From assembly GCF_910596095.1 (NCBI RefSeq), contig NC_056533.1, positions 34,446,662 to 34,510,661 of the forward strand: a DNA stretch of 64,000 nt, given 5' to 3'. Within the stretch, counting starts at the first letter, position 1. Each line of letters starts with the position of its first letter. Source of the DNA: Thunnus maccoyii (Eukaryota > Chordata > Actinopteri > Scombriformes > Scombridae). Position numbers and translations under genes: made by a program. The notes under the pieces are model-generated. The model saw only the letters and a program-made list of their open reading frames with translations. It did not search any database and was not told the origin of the DNA. Below are positions 54,501 to 64,000 of this stretch, in pieces.

Positions 54501-57500
54501 GCAGCCCCGACCACATCGTCCCCAGCTCGAGTCCGGCTGGGGAACTTTTTTTTGCATGCCATCGTCTCATCCTTCTCTCCTCATCTCCTATCAGATCTCC
54601 ATGTCTCCTGTTCATTAAAGGCTAAAATCCCCCCAAAATACAACCAGATGGCCAGCGGTTTGCAAAGATTCAGTTAAAGAATACTTTCCAGAAAAAAAAA
54701 TACATGTTTATCATTATCTAATCTAGGGCTGTAATTAAAAATGAAATAAATAAATCTATTATTATTCAGAATGTGAATCTGTTTATCAGCAAAATATGCA
54801 AGCACACTAAGAATGTGTCTCAGCGTTTGCTCCCGAGAAATTTGTTTCAGCACTAACATGAGTCTGTCAAAGCTTCACTGATGTCTGAGAATCAATCAAG
54901 TGAGTCGGCGGCTTCATCTTGTTTTCTTTTCATAAAAAAAAACATATTAAATGTCCATCGGGTTTCTTCAAACAGCTGGTACTACATTAACAAACTATTC
55001 TGCAGCAAAATAGTGGACGATTGTGTTTACTGTTTGTGAAGTGTCACTGTGGAAAATAGATGTTAATAAGATAAATAATGAGCTTAATAATGATCTACAG
55101 TGCAAACATTCAGCTACAAAAATATGAGTTATTGTGCACGAGCTATTACATTTGTCAATATGATGACATATACTGTGAGATTTTTCACTTTAGTGTCTCT
55201 ACATGTGTTAGATGATGGTGGGAAATGTGACAAATCACTGATCTTTAGGGCAATATCGGATTTTAAATACAATTTTTGCATCAGTGATGAAGTACTTTGA
55301 TTTGATCAAGTGTTTAATTTGCTGGATTAACCAAGAACAGACACTGTCTCTCAAACAGACTCTCCAGAAAATGTACCATGTGACAATATATCCATAGTAT
55401 CATGTTAGTCAGTCACAACTAATGGAAAAGAAAGAAAATTAACCTGCAAACATTTTGATGATTAATTTATTGTTTAAGTCATTTATTCAAGCAAAAATGT
55501 CCAATATCTGATGGTTCCAGCTTCTTCATTTGTCAGGATCTGCTGATTGTGTTTGTGCTATGAGCTACCATCCAATCATCTACAGACCATTTCCCCCCAC
55601 ACTTTACCCCACACATCAACAACTCCTTGCTTACTTGCTGCTCAAAAACCTACACTCAACCCAGCCCAGGTTGAAAACCACAGACTGGTTTCACTTCTGC
55701 CCGTCCTATTAAAAATACTTGAGCGCACCATCCTTTCTGAGAACAACCAGTACGATCCGAATCAGTGTGGCTTTAAGCGGGGTCGCTCTACTGAAACTGC
55801 ACTACTGTCGGTAACAGAATCACTGCGTTCATCTAGAGCTGTTGATCAGTCCTCAGCTCCGTTGCTACTAGATCTGTGTAACTTTGAAACCATCCTCGGG
55901 AGCAGGTAGAGGTGTCAGGTAGAGGTGTCAGGAAACAGAGGTGTCAGGGATTTCTGTTCCCCCATTGCACCCTGGGTCCCTTCCCACATCCTGCTAGCAG
56001 ATCACTAGACACAACGCAGTCGGCCTGTAAGTCGCACAGCCTCGACGGTTTAACACAGGACGTCAGTGTGAAACCCGGAACGGATGTTGTGGTTCTTAGC
56101 TTGCACTTTGACATTATTACAAGTCAGATTAATTCTGCAATTCATATTTACCAAGAGGTTACATTTTCACTTTCAGACTCAATTACTTTGTTGTTTGTTT
56201 ATTTATAATCCAAACCTGGTAAGAGATTTATATGAAATTTGGGGACAAATTTAGATCATGAATGATTGATTGATGGGGTATTTTTGAACATTTTCACTAT
56301 TTACTCATGGTTATTAAATTAAAAAAAACCTGTCTCATGATTGTTAATCTCTGTGTGTATTTTGATGCAGAGCCAGACGCAGATTGAAACATTTTGAAAT
56401 AGCTAATTAAGCTAATTAATAGCTTTGGCAGTATCCACTCTGTGCTTTCTATGAGGGTAAATTTGTATTTTTTCAAAACTTACATTCACTATGTTTGTAT
56501 GTCTTACCTTATTCTAGTCAAAAATATAGTATATTTCATACCAGTGTTTATAGGTTAGTGCTTACCTGCTGTTACTCTGTTAAAACACTTATTGATCAGT
56601 TTGATGGTGAACCGGTTAAACCTTGGTTCATATTTGTATTACATCATCTGCTTTATTTTACTCAATGCAGTTGGAGAATATTTGAATGCTATAATAGTTA
56701 TAATTTATATAGTATTAGCTGCTGATGCAGGCCTAGCCATTGATGCAGTATCTGATAATTATGAAGCTGCTCTTAACGGCATCAAACGTTTGGATACATC
56801 CAAACATTTTGTTGTTATTATGATAACTTTTACTGTCACCTAAATGAGGCCATTGAAACACTTCATAACATCCTGTCGTACTATTAAAAACCTAGATAAG
56901 AAGTGTATCTCTGTCTTTATCTGTCTCTCTGTCTCCCTCCTGATGTAAGGGTGACACACTGTGAAACATAGTGTGGAGATATTACACAAGCTGATACTTG
57001 TGCATTAGTTTCTGTTATGGGTAAGTATCAACACTCCTGTGCATATTTGACGACTACTGCTAGTTTTGTTATAGCCTGATACATGATAGCAAACTTTACA
57101 ATGTTGTGATGTGAACACAGCGTTAGGTATCGTTAGCTAAAGCCCATAGATATATAAGTGTATATTCGTATCTATAAGCTAACGTCGGTCACTCACCAAG
57201 ACATCTGCCCAGTTCTTTACTGGTTCTCCTCCCACCACAACTCAATTTATCTTTGCATATGAATAAACATTTACAACCTCTTCAGTGTAAAAACTAGCCT
57301 TGAGATCTTTTCGAGTATCTTGGAGGGGAGAAGTGTCCAAACTGCATGACTTATCCACAGGGGTTCCTCAAGGTTCAGTGCTCGGTCCCCTTCTCTTTTA
57401 AATATATACCACCTCACTTGGTGCAATTCTCTGCTCCCATGGTTTCTCATACCATCGCTAAGCTGGTGATACCCAGCTATTCCTTACGTTCCCGCTGTCT

Positions 57501-59317
57501 CTGCTCTGATCTCATCATGCCTTGCAGATATCCCAGCATGGATGAAAGAACACCACCTTCAACTTAACCTCTCTAAAACCGAGCTCCTTGTCGTCCCAGC
57601 CAGTCCCTCTATACAACAACAGATCAGTATCCAGCTTGAATCAACCCAACTCATGCCCGCAAAGTCTGCCTGAAACTTGGGTGTCATGATTGATGACCAG
57701 CTAACCTTTAAGGTTCACGTGGCCTCGATTGTTTGGTTGTGTCGATTTGCCCTGTGCAACATCAGGAAGATCAAAGCCTTCCTGTCTGAGCATGCAGCAC
57801 AACTTCTGATACAGGCTCTCGTAATATCACTACTGCGACTCCTTACTAGCAGGCCTCCCCGCATGTACGCTCAATATTATTGGCTGATATTGGCCTATCA
57901 CATATATTTTTCTATCGACGTATATGTTGTCCAATATGTGCCAATTTTTAAAAAAAAAATTTAAAGTTATATAGGCAGCATGTTCTGTATATTTGATCCT
58001 TTCTCTTAATTCATGTATAATATATAGGTATGTATGTTTTAGCCATTTATAGTTATTAAATTCCCAGTGAAGTTTACTCTTTCATAGCACTGATGTCATT
58101 TTACACAATGAAGTTTATTGTTAAACTATTAAGTATATAAGTATCGTGCCTCCATTACATATCTTTGTCACAAGTGTTTGATCACCACATTTGAGGGATC
58201 ATCGCAAAAAATTGTTTATGTATATCACTGTATATATAAGTTTATAGACGACTATATCGATATCTGATTTTTTTTACTCCCTAATATTGACGTCGGCATC
58301 AGCCCAAACAATCCAGTATCGCTCGGGCCCTAGTCTGAAATGACAATGTGCGTATGTATTGATTACACTTGATATAGTTTTACTGTAAATCCAGTAGCAT
58401 ATCATTATCTACCGACATACCAGTCCTGATCCACTGGTATAAGCCATGAACACGAGCAGCATACCAGTGTGGGGATCGGCCGCTGAACCACTGGTGGTAT
58501 ACCACCAGCTACTTTTCGATCTGGGCGTCACTGGTATCAAGGCACCACCTGACTGCTGTTCCCCATCCTCTGGGATGGATCTGCTGAATGCTATTTTTGG
58601 ATGTTGATGCTGATGATTATACTCTGATGATACCAGGCTGCTGCCATGGTCTGGGCAGATAATAAAGCCCTTTGAGGGAGAAGTTTGGGGCTATATAAAT
58701 AAAATGTACCCTACTTGTCATGACGTGATATGACATGATATGACAGGTAGGTGGCTAGCTAATAACATATGGTTAAAAACTGATCACTGACTGGCTGTAA
58801 TCAGTATAAACACAAGCGGTTTATGAGTTGCTGTCAGAAAACAGCACAGCAGTTGCAACGTTAATGTGAAAAAGAATTACAGTTACATTATAATCTGAGA
58901 ATATAAGAAAGGTGAAGAGGAAATGGTTAAACAGGCTTTGGCTGACAGAACATCATCACGTCAACCAGACGAATAAAAAAAGAGACTTTCTCTGAGGTGG
59001 CTTAACACGAAGGAAATGAGCCAAAATATGACCGCTGACGTTGAGGAGAGATTAGCCAGCTAGTATCGATTAACGCCAGGTAACTAGCAGCAGGCTAACT
59101 GTGCCCACTGAAGCTAATAGACTGTCAGTTCCTGTGTCTCAGTCAACGTAGGCTAATTACCGGCAAGCTAAAGCTAACAAGCTGCTCGTATAATATCATT
59201 AGGAAAAAGTACGTCAGCCCAATGTTCACCAGATGAGACAGTTACTCTACAACAGAGGTAACAGCAGCAGCTAATAAAGACAAACAGACTTACATTGCCG
59301 TCCTCACTCCAGTCCAT
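45585..59317 (-). CDS. zdhhc13: Ankyrin-repeat DHHC-family protein Zdhhc13, catalytic Cys replaced by Ser
   Basis: Seventeen coding exons, 5' to 3' on the minus strand: 59294-59317, 53827-54050, 52990-53112, 52411-52488, 51951-52095, 51729-51793, 51256-51418, 50825-50950, 50574-50707, 50333-50433, 49563-49687, 49400-49462, 49195-49288, 48226-48309, 47972-48129, 47394-47491, 45585-45723. They join to 647 aa (human 622). Residues 10-28 are His-rich. Ankyrin repeats span about 83-310; Asn117 and Trp147 correspond to the HIP14 substrate-binding residues. Four hydrophobic segments lie at about 317-416, then the zinc-binding Cys-rich domain, two more segments (493-517, 530-565), TTAE at 576-579 and a C-terminal NLGVVRN...FF motif. 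The family S-acylates proteins at the Golgi, but residue 481 is Ser (TCC, 49,217-49,219) where the DHHC Cys should be. Synteny selects ZDHHC13 over ZDHHC17. Intron 10 is AT-AC; the others are GT-AG. Confidence 0.95.
45724..47393 (-). other. zdhhc13 intron 16
   Basis: AT-rich, 1,670 bases, ordinary GT-AG ends. No repeat or coding exon recognised. Confidence 0.7.
48910..48960. repeat. Perfect 15-bp inverted repeat in zdhhc13 intron 13
   Basis: CTGCCTGAACTAGCT at 48,910-48,924 and its exact reverse complement at 48,946-48,960, with a 21-base loop. Could form a hairpin in RNA or be the remnant of a miniature transposon end. Confidence 0.85.
49688..50332 (-). other. U12-type AT-AC intron (zdhhc13 intron 10)
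   Basis: The minus strand reads CCAG then ATATCCTTTC at the 5' end (from 50,332 down), a perfect match to the minor-spliceosome AT-type donor. The 3' end has TTTCTTAACC (49,708-49,699), matching the U12 branch site. AC follows about 13 bases after the branch adenosine (AC at 49,689-49,688). Joining the flanks gives a Pro-Asp-Gly junction that keeps the frame in the ortholog. Reading on from the exon gives a stop within 12 codons, and no GT donor fits. Length 645 bases. Confidence 0.92.
54230..54512. mobile_element. Best-preserved copy of the CTGCAAC/GATTAATCG element
   Basis: Starts AAAGCTGCAACGATAAATCA and ends with ATCAATTAGTCGCAGCCCC. The ends are imperfect inverted repeats, indicating a non-autonomous DNA transposon of about 280 bases without coding capacity. 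Related copies occur throughout the window. Confidence 0.7.
55418..55537. mobile_element. Truncated copy of the CTGCAAC element
   Basis: Contains the internal order ATGATTAATTTATTGTTTAA then TGTCCAATATCTGATGGTTC then CAGCTTC, as in other copies, but both termini are missing. Confidence 0.45.
55556..55880 (+). mobile_element. L2-type LINE fragment, reverse transcriptase N-terminal part
   Basis: The plus-strand translation, with one frameshift near 55,675, gives YHPI then [17 protein letters not shown], then [18 protein letters not shown], ending LLLDL. This is the fingers/early palm region of L2-clade reverse transcriptases in fish. Frameshifts and the missing downstream catalytic region show it is dead. 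Confidence 0.75.
57300..57870 (+). mobile_element. L2-type LINE fragment, reverse transcriptase C-terminal part
   Basis: Translation over shifting frames gives [14 protein letters not shown] sequence, a GFSYH then YADDTQL-like region (disrupted), [15 protein letters not shown], then [12 protein letters not shown] and [20 protein letters not shown]. These are in the order of an L2 reverse transcriptase. It probably continues the fragment at 55,556-55,880, with 1.4 kb of other sequence between. Several frameshifts; non-functional. Confidence 0.78.
57878..58334. mobile_element. hAT-like MITE
   Basis: Left end ATTATTGGCTGATATTGGCC and right end ATCCAGTATCGCTCGGGCCC with nested GATATTGG/CCAATAT motifs. 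This is a common fish non-autonomous element related to the one at 4,040-4,480. No coding capacity. Confidence 0.6.
58590..58707 (+). mobile_element. Retroposon 3' tail
   Basis: Ends with TTTGAGGGAGAAGTTTGGGG and GCTATATAAATAAAATG, the characteristic 3' end of fish L2-type LINEs and of SINEs that share it. The 5' part is unrecognised. Confidence 0.5.
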
Positions 59318-59400
59318 CTTGTTGTGAAGGAGCGAAGGGAAAGTTATTTCCTGCCGTTGGTTCCACTTCCGCTATTCGCTTTTTTTTTCAAAATACAAGT
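59318..59400 (-). promoter_or_regulatory. zdhhc13 5' UTR/promoter with ETS site
   Basis: On the minus strand GCGGAAGTG (plus 59,364-59,372) is a perfect ETS/GABP-type site about 50 bases upstream of the ATG at 59,317. No TATA box is visible. An ETS site close to the start is typical of broadly expressed TATA-less promoters. Confidence 0.45.
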
Positions 59401-59479
59401 ATCAATAAGTCACAGATATTTTCAGATGTGAGAAAAGCAAAAAAATATTTCACCTCAGTTTATTTTGCTTTGATCAGTG

Positions 59480-59600
59480 GTGTAAAGTCACATTTATTTA
59501 TTTAATCTCTATTTAATCAGGCAGTCTCATTGAGATTAAGATCTATTTACTAAGAGAGACCTGAAAACGACTACACAATAAACAAGGAATTAATAAAAAA
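59480..59600. repeat. Dispersed fish repeat fragment
   Basis: TTTAATCAGGCAGTCTCATT followed by GAGATTAAGATCT and AAGAGAGACCTG is a segment found widely in teleost genomes. I cannot assign it to a transposon class. Confidence 0.4.
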
Positions 59601-59861
59601 CAAATACAAGAATCATAAAAAACATAAGATAATAAAGCTTTAAAATCACCAAGACTCAAGTTTGAGGGCAGTTTGCAGTTTTTTCCATTTAAAAGGTGCC
59701 TGAAACCAGTTCTGCCATCATTAGTGCGAACATGAGGGATATCTGAGGTTAAATAGTTATCGGATTGTGTACTGTAGTCACTATATTTAAATGAGAGAAG
59801 AGATGTGACGTGGTTTAGAAGCTGAGATGGCTATTTCCTGACTTGACTGTAAGGAAGTTTA

Positions 59862-60660
59862 CTAGTACATTTACTCAAGTACTGTACTTAAGTATAATTT
59901 TGAGGTATTTGTACTTGAGTATTTTCATTTTATGCTACTTTATACTTCCACTCCACTGCATTTCAGAGGGAAATATTGTACTTTCTACTCTACTACATTT
60001 ATTTGACAACTTAAGTTACTTTTCAGATGAAGATTTGACACAATGGATAATATAACAAGCTTTTAAAATACAACACATTGTTAAAGATGAAACCAGTGGT
60101 CTCAAACCTTTTTGTCTTTTGACGTCTTACAAAAAGCAGTGTGTAGTCGGAGTCACATTTCACATGTCTATGAGTTGTTAACAGCTCCACCAAACAGTGA
60201 TTTTTCCCTCTAAACTTCTCACATGCTTTCATTTCAATAAATGTTCAAATGATCCAAAAGAGAAAAAGTCCAAAAACTGAAAACAGGTTTGTGTATCAGA
60301 ACTTTGTTTTTTCTTCTTTCCTCTCCCATTAATCATCTCACGACCCCTCAGATTTATCTGGTGACCCTTTGGAGGGGCCTTGACCCCTAGGTTGGGAACC
60401 ACTGGACTAAACTAGCTAACTGTATATAAAGTAGTTGAAACTAGCTCCACCTCTAGCAGCTACAACAGTAACATGCTGCTCTAACACTGATGCTTCACTA
60501 TTAATAATCTAATGATGTCATATATAATAATATATCAATCAGAGGGACCAAACCACTACTTTTACTGCAATACTTTAACTACATCAAGCTCATAATACTT
60601 ATGTACTTTTCCTTAAGTGGGATTTTTCATGCAGGAGTTTTACTTGTAATGGAGTATTTA
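59862..60660. mobile_element. Dispersed AAGTAC-repeat element, copy 2
   Basis: Same orientation and nearly identical to 23,453-24,297. Small indels separate them: copy 2 has an extra GGGCCTTGACCCCTAGG-like segment near 60,376, and lacks about 20 bases present in copy 1 near 23,860. The 3' end stops at GTAATGGAGTATTT, slightly shorter than copy 1. Confidence 0.75.
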
Positions 60661-63600
60661 ACATAAAATTGTGTGTTCATGTTGGACCCTATCACTCATT
60701 GTAAGAAGCTGATTGAATAAAGGTTTTTTTCTTTAATCTCTCAAATATTGATAATGTATTTGCCTCTTTTTTTTACATAATAACATAAACAAACATTTTT
60801 GATCAGGATCCTCAATATTTTTGGCTTTTCTGTGCTGACATTTCTTGTTACTTATCAGCCAACATACACGTCGATACCAGCGTATCTGTGATAAACTTAC
60901 ATCAGCTAAATATATCAGCGTCACTGTACCTCATGCTGGGCTATCAAATATGTATTTACTAAGTCACAGTGTAAGATGTTTGTCCCATTTTCCTTTTCAA
61001 TGATTTGTATTTGAGTTTGATGTTTATAACATTTGCATCTGCAGTTTTACAATTCATTGATCATTTGCCACAATACTATAATAATCAGATTACATTGCAA
61101 TTTAATTTCACTTCAAAGTTTGAATAATATAAAGCTGACATTTTATTAAAAAGCAGCAGGAAACTATTTTTTCTGCTCATTTTCGCTACCTTGACGTATT
61201 TTTCCTTACTCTTTCCTGCTATGCAACAATGACTTTCATTGGACTATTGTTTTACTTTCACCTACAGGCCTTTTATGCTGCTACCTGCATTATTCAACAG
61301 TGAAAATACATTTTTTATAGCTTCGGTGAAGAAAAACAACGTCCCAGTGGATATGCAGTGAAAATCCAGGTTTGCCTTGGTTGAAACAAACAACAAGAAA
61401 GACATTGAAGCAGTTCTTCTTTAAGATAAATAATAAATAAATAGTCCTTAAACTTTTTTTTATTCACAGTCTGTGAATAAAGGCTTTTAAAAATAATTAT
61501 TCACTTGGAAAAGTTGCTTTGGTGTCATAAACAAAACTCAAAGCTGAAAGCAACTTTCTCCTGCTGTCTACTTTACTGTTTACTGGATAGTTTGATAAAA
61601 TCTGCTGGGGTGAATTTGAAACTCAGATGTTAGAGCTACACACTATTTCAAAAATATTATATATTTTTTGCAGCGTTGTTATTATATGACAATATCAGAG
61701 GATGAATGAAGCAGCCTCAGAAACCCCACAGATTCCTAAAGAGACCGAGGGAAATAAATTACTGATGTAACTTAAACATTTTATGCAAACTTCTATGACA
61801 AACCAGTTATTGGAGGATGGTAGCCTGAGCCTGAAACACGACATTGGACGTGAACAAAGGAAAAACCTTCTCTGGTTTCAGTATCAGGTTTGAAAACCGG
61901 AACAACCACTCAGTTGAGTAATAGATAAGGAAAGTTTGTTTGAGGACAGGAAGAGAGAAAAACATGAAGAGTTGCATTGAAAAAACCCTTTGACCCAAAT
62001 GAAGTATAAGGCGTTCAAAGAGCCTGAAACAAATGAACAACCTCCAAAGTATTTAGTTAAGACTGACAAATACATTGAAAAACAGGCAACACAACCTCTG
62101 TAGAGATCTCAGGATGAGAGATTAAGCTTCAGTTTACGAGCCTAGAAACTTTGAATGAAATACACTGGAATTTATACTGATAAATATCCATGATTGTAGT
62201 TTTTCTTATGCTCCTGTTGGTTCAAAGTTATGTATAATCAGTCCAGTCAGCAAACAAACCAATAACAGCTAAAATGAAAAAAAAAAACCTTTAGTTATTA
62301 TACAAAGAATTTTAAAAAAAAAATACAGATATTTACAGTAGACATTATCTGCATTTTTACAGTCCATCTGTTGTAAAATAAAAACAAAAAAATATATAAA
62401 TTATAAAATATTGCTAGAATGTTAAATAAATGTATAAATGTGCACAAAAAATGAAAAACATTGCAGAAATACCTTAAAATTACCTAATTTAAATAATGAC
62501 TTGTTTTATACAGTATTCTTTTGTAAATTCATAGAATTATCCAATTTATCCTTAAGACTGCCCCATCAAAGTACAAATTTCTGGTAAGTAAACATCATAG
62601 TCAAGTATTTTCTAAGGTGAGGCACTTATGCAGTATGAGAACTTCAGACTAAATTGTACTTGGCAGAATTTATTTTTCTGGGGGACTTTTGCTTCAGCAT
62701 GTGTCACATTGTTCAAAGAAATCAGCTCCTCATGCTGGAGAGGAGGTTGTTTTTTTTAACGTTCGCCTGGATAAGACTTACTAAACAACTTGTTTTCTGT
62801 CTTGTTCTGCTAATTTTTAAAAAAATATATTCTTCAATTTGGTACCAATATTAATTCAGAAATAGTCTGTTGGGCAGTTACATGTTTTCAAATTGTTCAG
62901 GTCGTCCTAAAAGGCCGTCTGAAACCCCCAGCGTCCTGAACGGAGTTATACAATGTTCTTTCCTGCCTCCTCATGCAAAATAAATATATTCATAGGTTTA
63001 CTGTAAAGTCAAGTAGAATCTGACTTCATGTGAGATGACAGAGGGAAGCAGTCAAAATCCTTTCCTTTTCTTTCTTTCTTTCTTTCTTTCCTTATTTGTA
63101 TAATAAAAAGTACACAAAACATTACAGCAAGTTAAAACACAATGAAATATTCACACAATCACAAGACATTTGCAGGCAGCTCCGAAAAGCCGAAAGGCTT
63201 TATCATATGGCTCCTCTTCATTCAATCCAGGAAGTCAAACATATTTTAACATATAAAAGTCAACCTCAAACAGCTCCATTTTGTAACAATTACACATATT
63301 CTTAGTTATTGCACTGCATACCAAACACTCTCTTTTGGGAGGCACCACTGTTCAAATGAGAGTTAAAATCTAAACCCAATTCAATATCTTATTTCCTTTA
63401 TAATTTTAACCCAATATCCAATAAAATATATTTTTAATCTGGAAAGATAAACCCTGAATATAACCCTCTTCTGTGTGATACAGTTTACTCCTCAAGTTAC
63501 CAGACTAATATGGCATAAAAATAAACTAAAGGTCTTTGGCCTTGCACTTTCAAGTGAAGAGCAGTTGATGGCGCCATTGTTCAATCCATGATCAGACTGA

Positions 63601-64000
63601 TAAATTGATCCATTGTGTTGACTTCTTAATGCCTTCAAGGTTTTTTGGACAGTATGTACAACAGACATGATCATGATCATATATATTTATATACATATAT
63701 ATATATATTATGGGGTAATGAATGAATTGCTGTCTTGAAACTTGCGTGAGATAGATAAGGCGTCACAGTGAACATAAAATCTGCTTTAATTGCTGGCAGA
63801 TATGTTATTGTTGCGTGACTGATTTGAAAAGTCTGCAGTGCATTAACACACAGTTTCAACCCTTTAAGTTTATTGTCATATCATACGGAAATATGCTAAA
63901 AACCAACAGCTGCATAGAGGGAGGAAAACACACAAACACACACAGTCACACGCATTCACACATCTGGAAGCTGCCCAGTACAACCACAGTCTGATCTGTT
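60661..64000. other. AT-rich right flank, no gene supported
   Basis: No coding exon found on either strand. The sequence is AT-rich with poly-A and poly-T runs, a (TTTC)n repeat at 63,067-63,091 and an AT run around 63,681-63,709. The texture of 62,280-63,480 resembles a long vertebrate 3' UTR and could be that of a gene entering from the right, but nothing in the sequence proves it. Confidence 0.4.
63067..63091. repeat. (TTTC)n microsatellite
   Basis: About six TTTC units within a pyrimidine tract. Confidence 0.85.

Larger units (their letters stand above)
54051..59293 (-). other. zdhhc13 intron 1, filled with transposon debris
   Basis: A 5.2-kb intron separating the 8-codon first exon from exon 2. 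It holds CTGCAAC repeats (54,230-54,512; 55,418-55,537), L2-type LINE pieces (55,556-55,880; 57,300-57,870), a hAT-like MITE (57,878-58,334) and a retroposon tail (58,590-58,707). Between 55,880 and 57,300, and 58,335 and 58,590, I see no named element. All open frames inside belong to repeats or chance. Confidence 0.7.

Noticed and set aside
55547..55909. Independent 120-codon gene in zdhhc13 intron 1
   Set aside because: It is an L2-type reverse transcriptase fragment, frameshifted and truncated.

Overview
The window is vertebrate nuclear DNA, almost certainly from a teleost fish and probably a percomorph. The genes have short spliced exons and compact introns. CA/TG microsatellites are abundant, and L2-type LINE debris and several TIR-type dispersed repeats common in percomorph genomes are present. 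The gene order matches the vertebrate block NAV2 - E2F8 - CSRP3 - ZDHHC13. I assembled the three complete genes exon by exon, and each gives an uninterrupted frame.

Layout. From 1 to about 21 kb there is no protein gene I can support. I infer that this is the first intron of nav2 on the minus strand, because a probable first coding exon lies at 20,960-21,040 and a probable 5' UTR exon lies near 22,256-22,400. From 22.4 to 27 kb there are repeats and CpG-rich promoter sequence. e2f8 follows on the plus strand (CDS 27,471-34,480, 13 coding exons, 939 aa, an atypical E2F with two DNA-binding domains). csrp3 is next on the plus strand (CDS 38,449-42,427, 5 coding exons, 191 aa, muscle LIM protein). 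zdhhc13 lies on the minus strand, convergent with csrp3 (CDS 59,317 down to 45,585, 17 coding exons, 647 aa, an ankyrin-repeat DHHC-family protein). Its 5.2-kb first intron is full of transposon debris. From 60.7 to 64 kb there is AT-rich sequence with no supported gene.

The three complete genes do not form one pathway; they are ancient neighbours. E2f8 is a cell-cycle repressor, Csrp3 a striated-muscle Z-disc and nuclear cofactor, and Zdhhc13 a palmitoyltransferase-family protein with a substrate-recruiting ankyrin domain.

Most notable points. (1) The catalytic motif of Zdhhc13 reads Asp-His-His-Ser instead of ending in Cys, while the substrate-binding ankyrin residues and the rest of the zinc-binding domain are intact. 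(2) zdhhc13 intron 10 is a textbook U12-type AT-AC intron. (3) csrp3 exon 5 lies between a (TG)26 tract that replaces the polypyrimidine tract of its acceptor and a complementary (CA)n tract in the next intron. (4) The KEN degron of E2f8 seems to have moved relative to the human protein as I recall it. (5) Zdhhc13 has a histidine-rich N-terminus.
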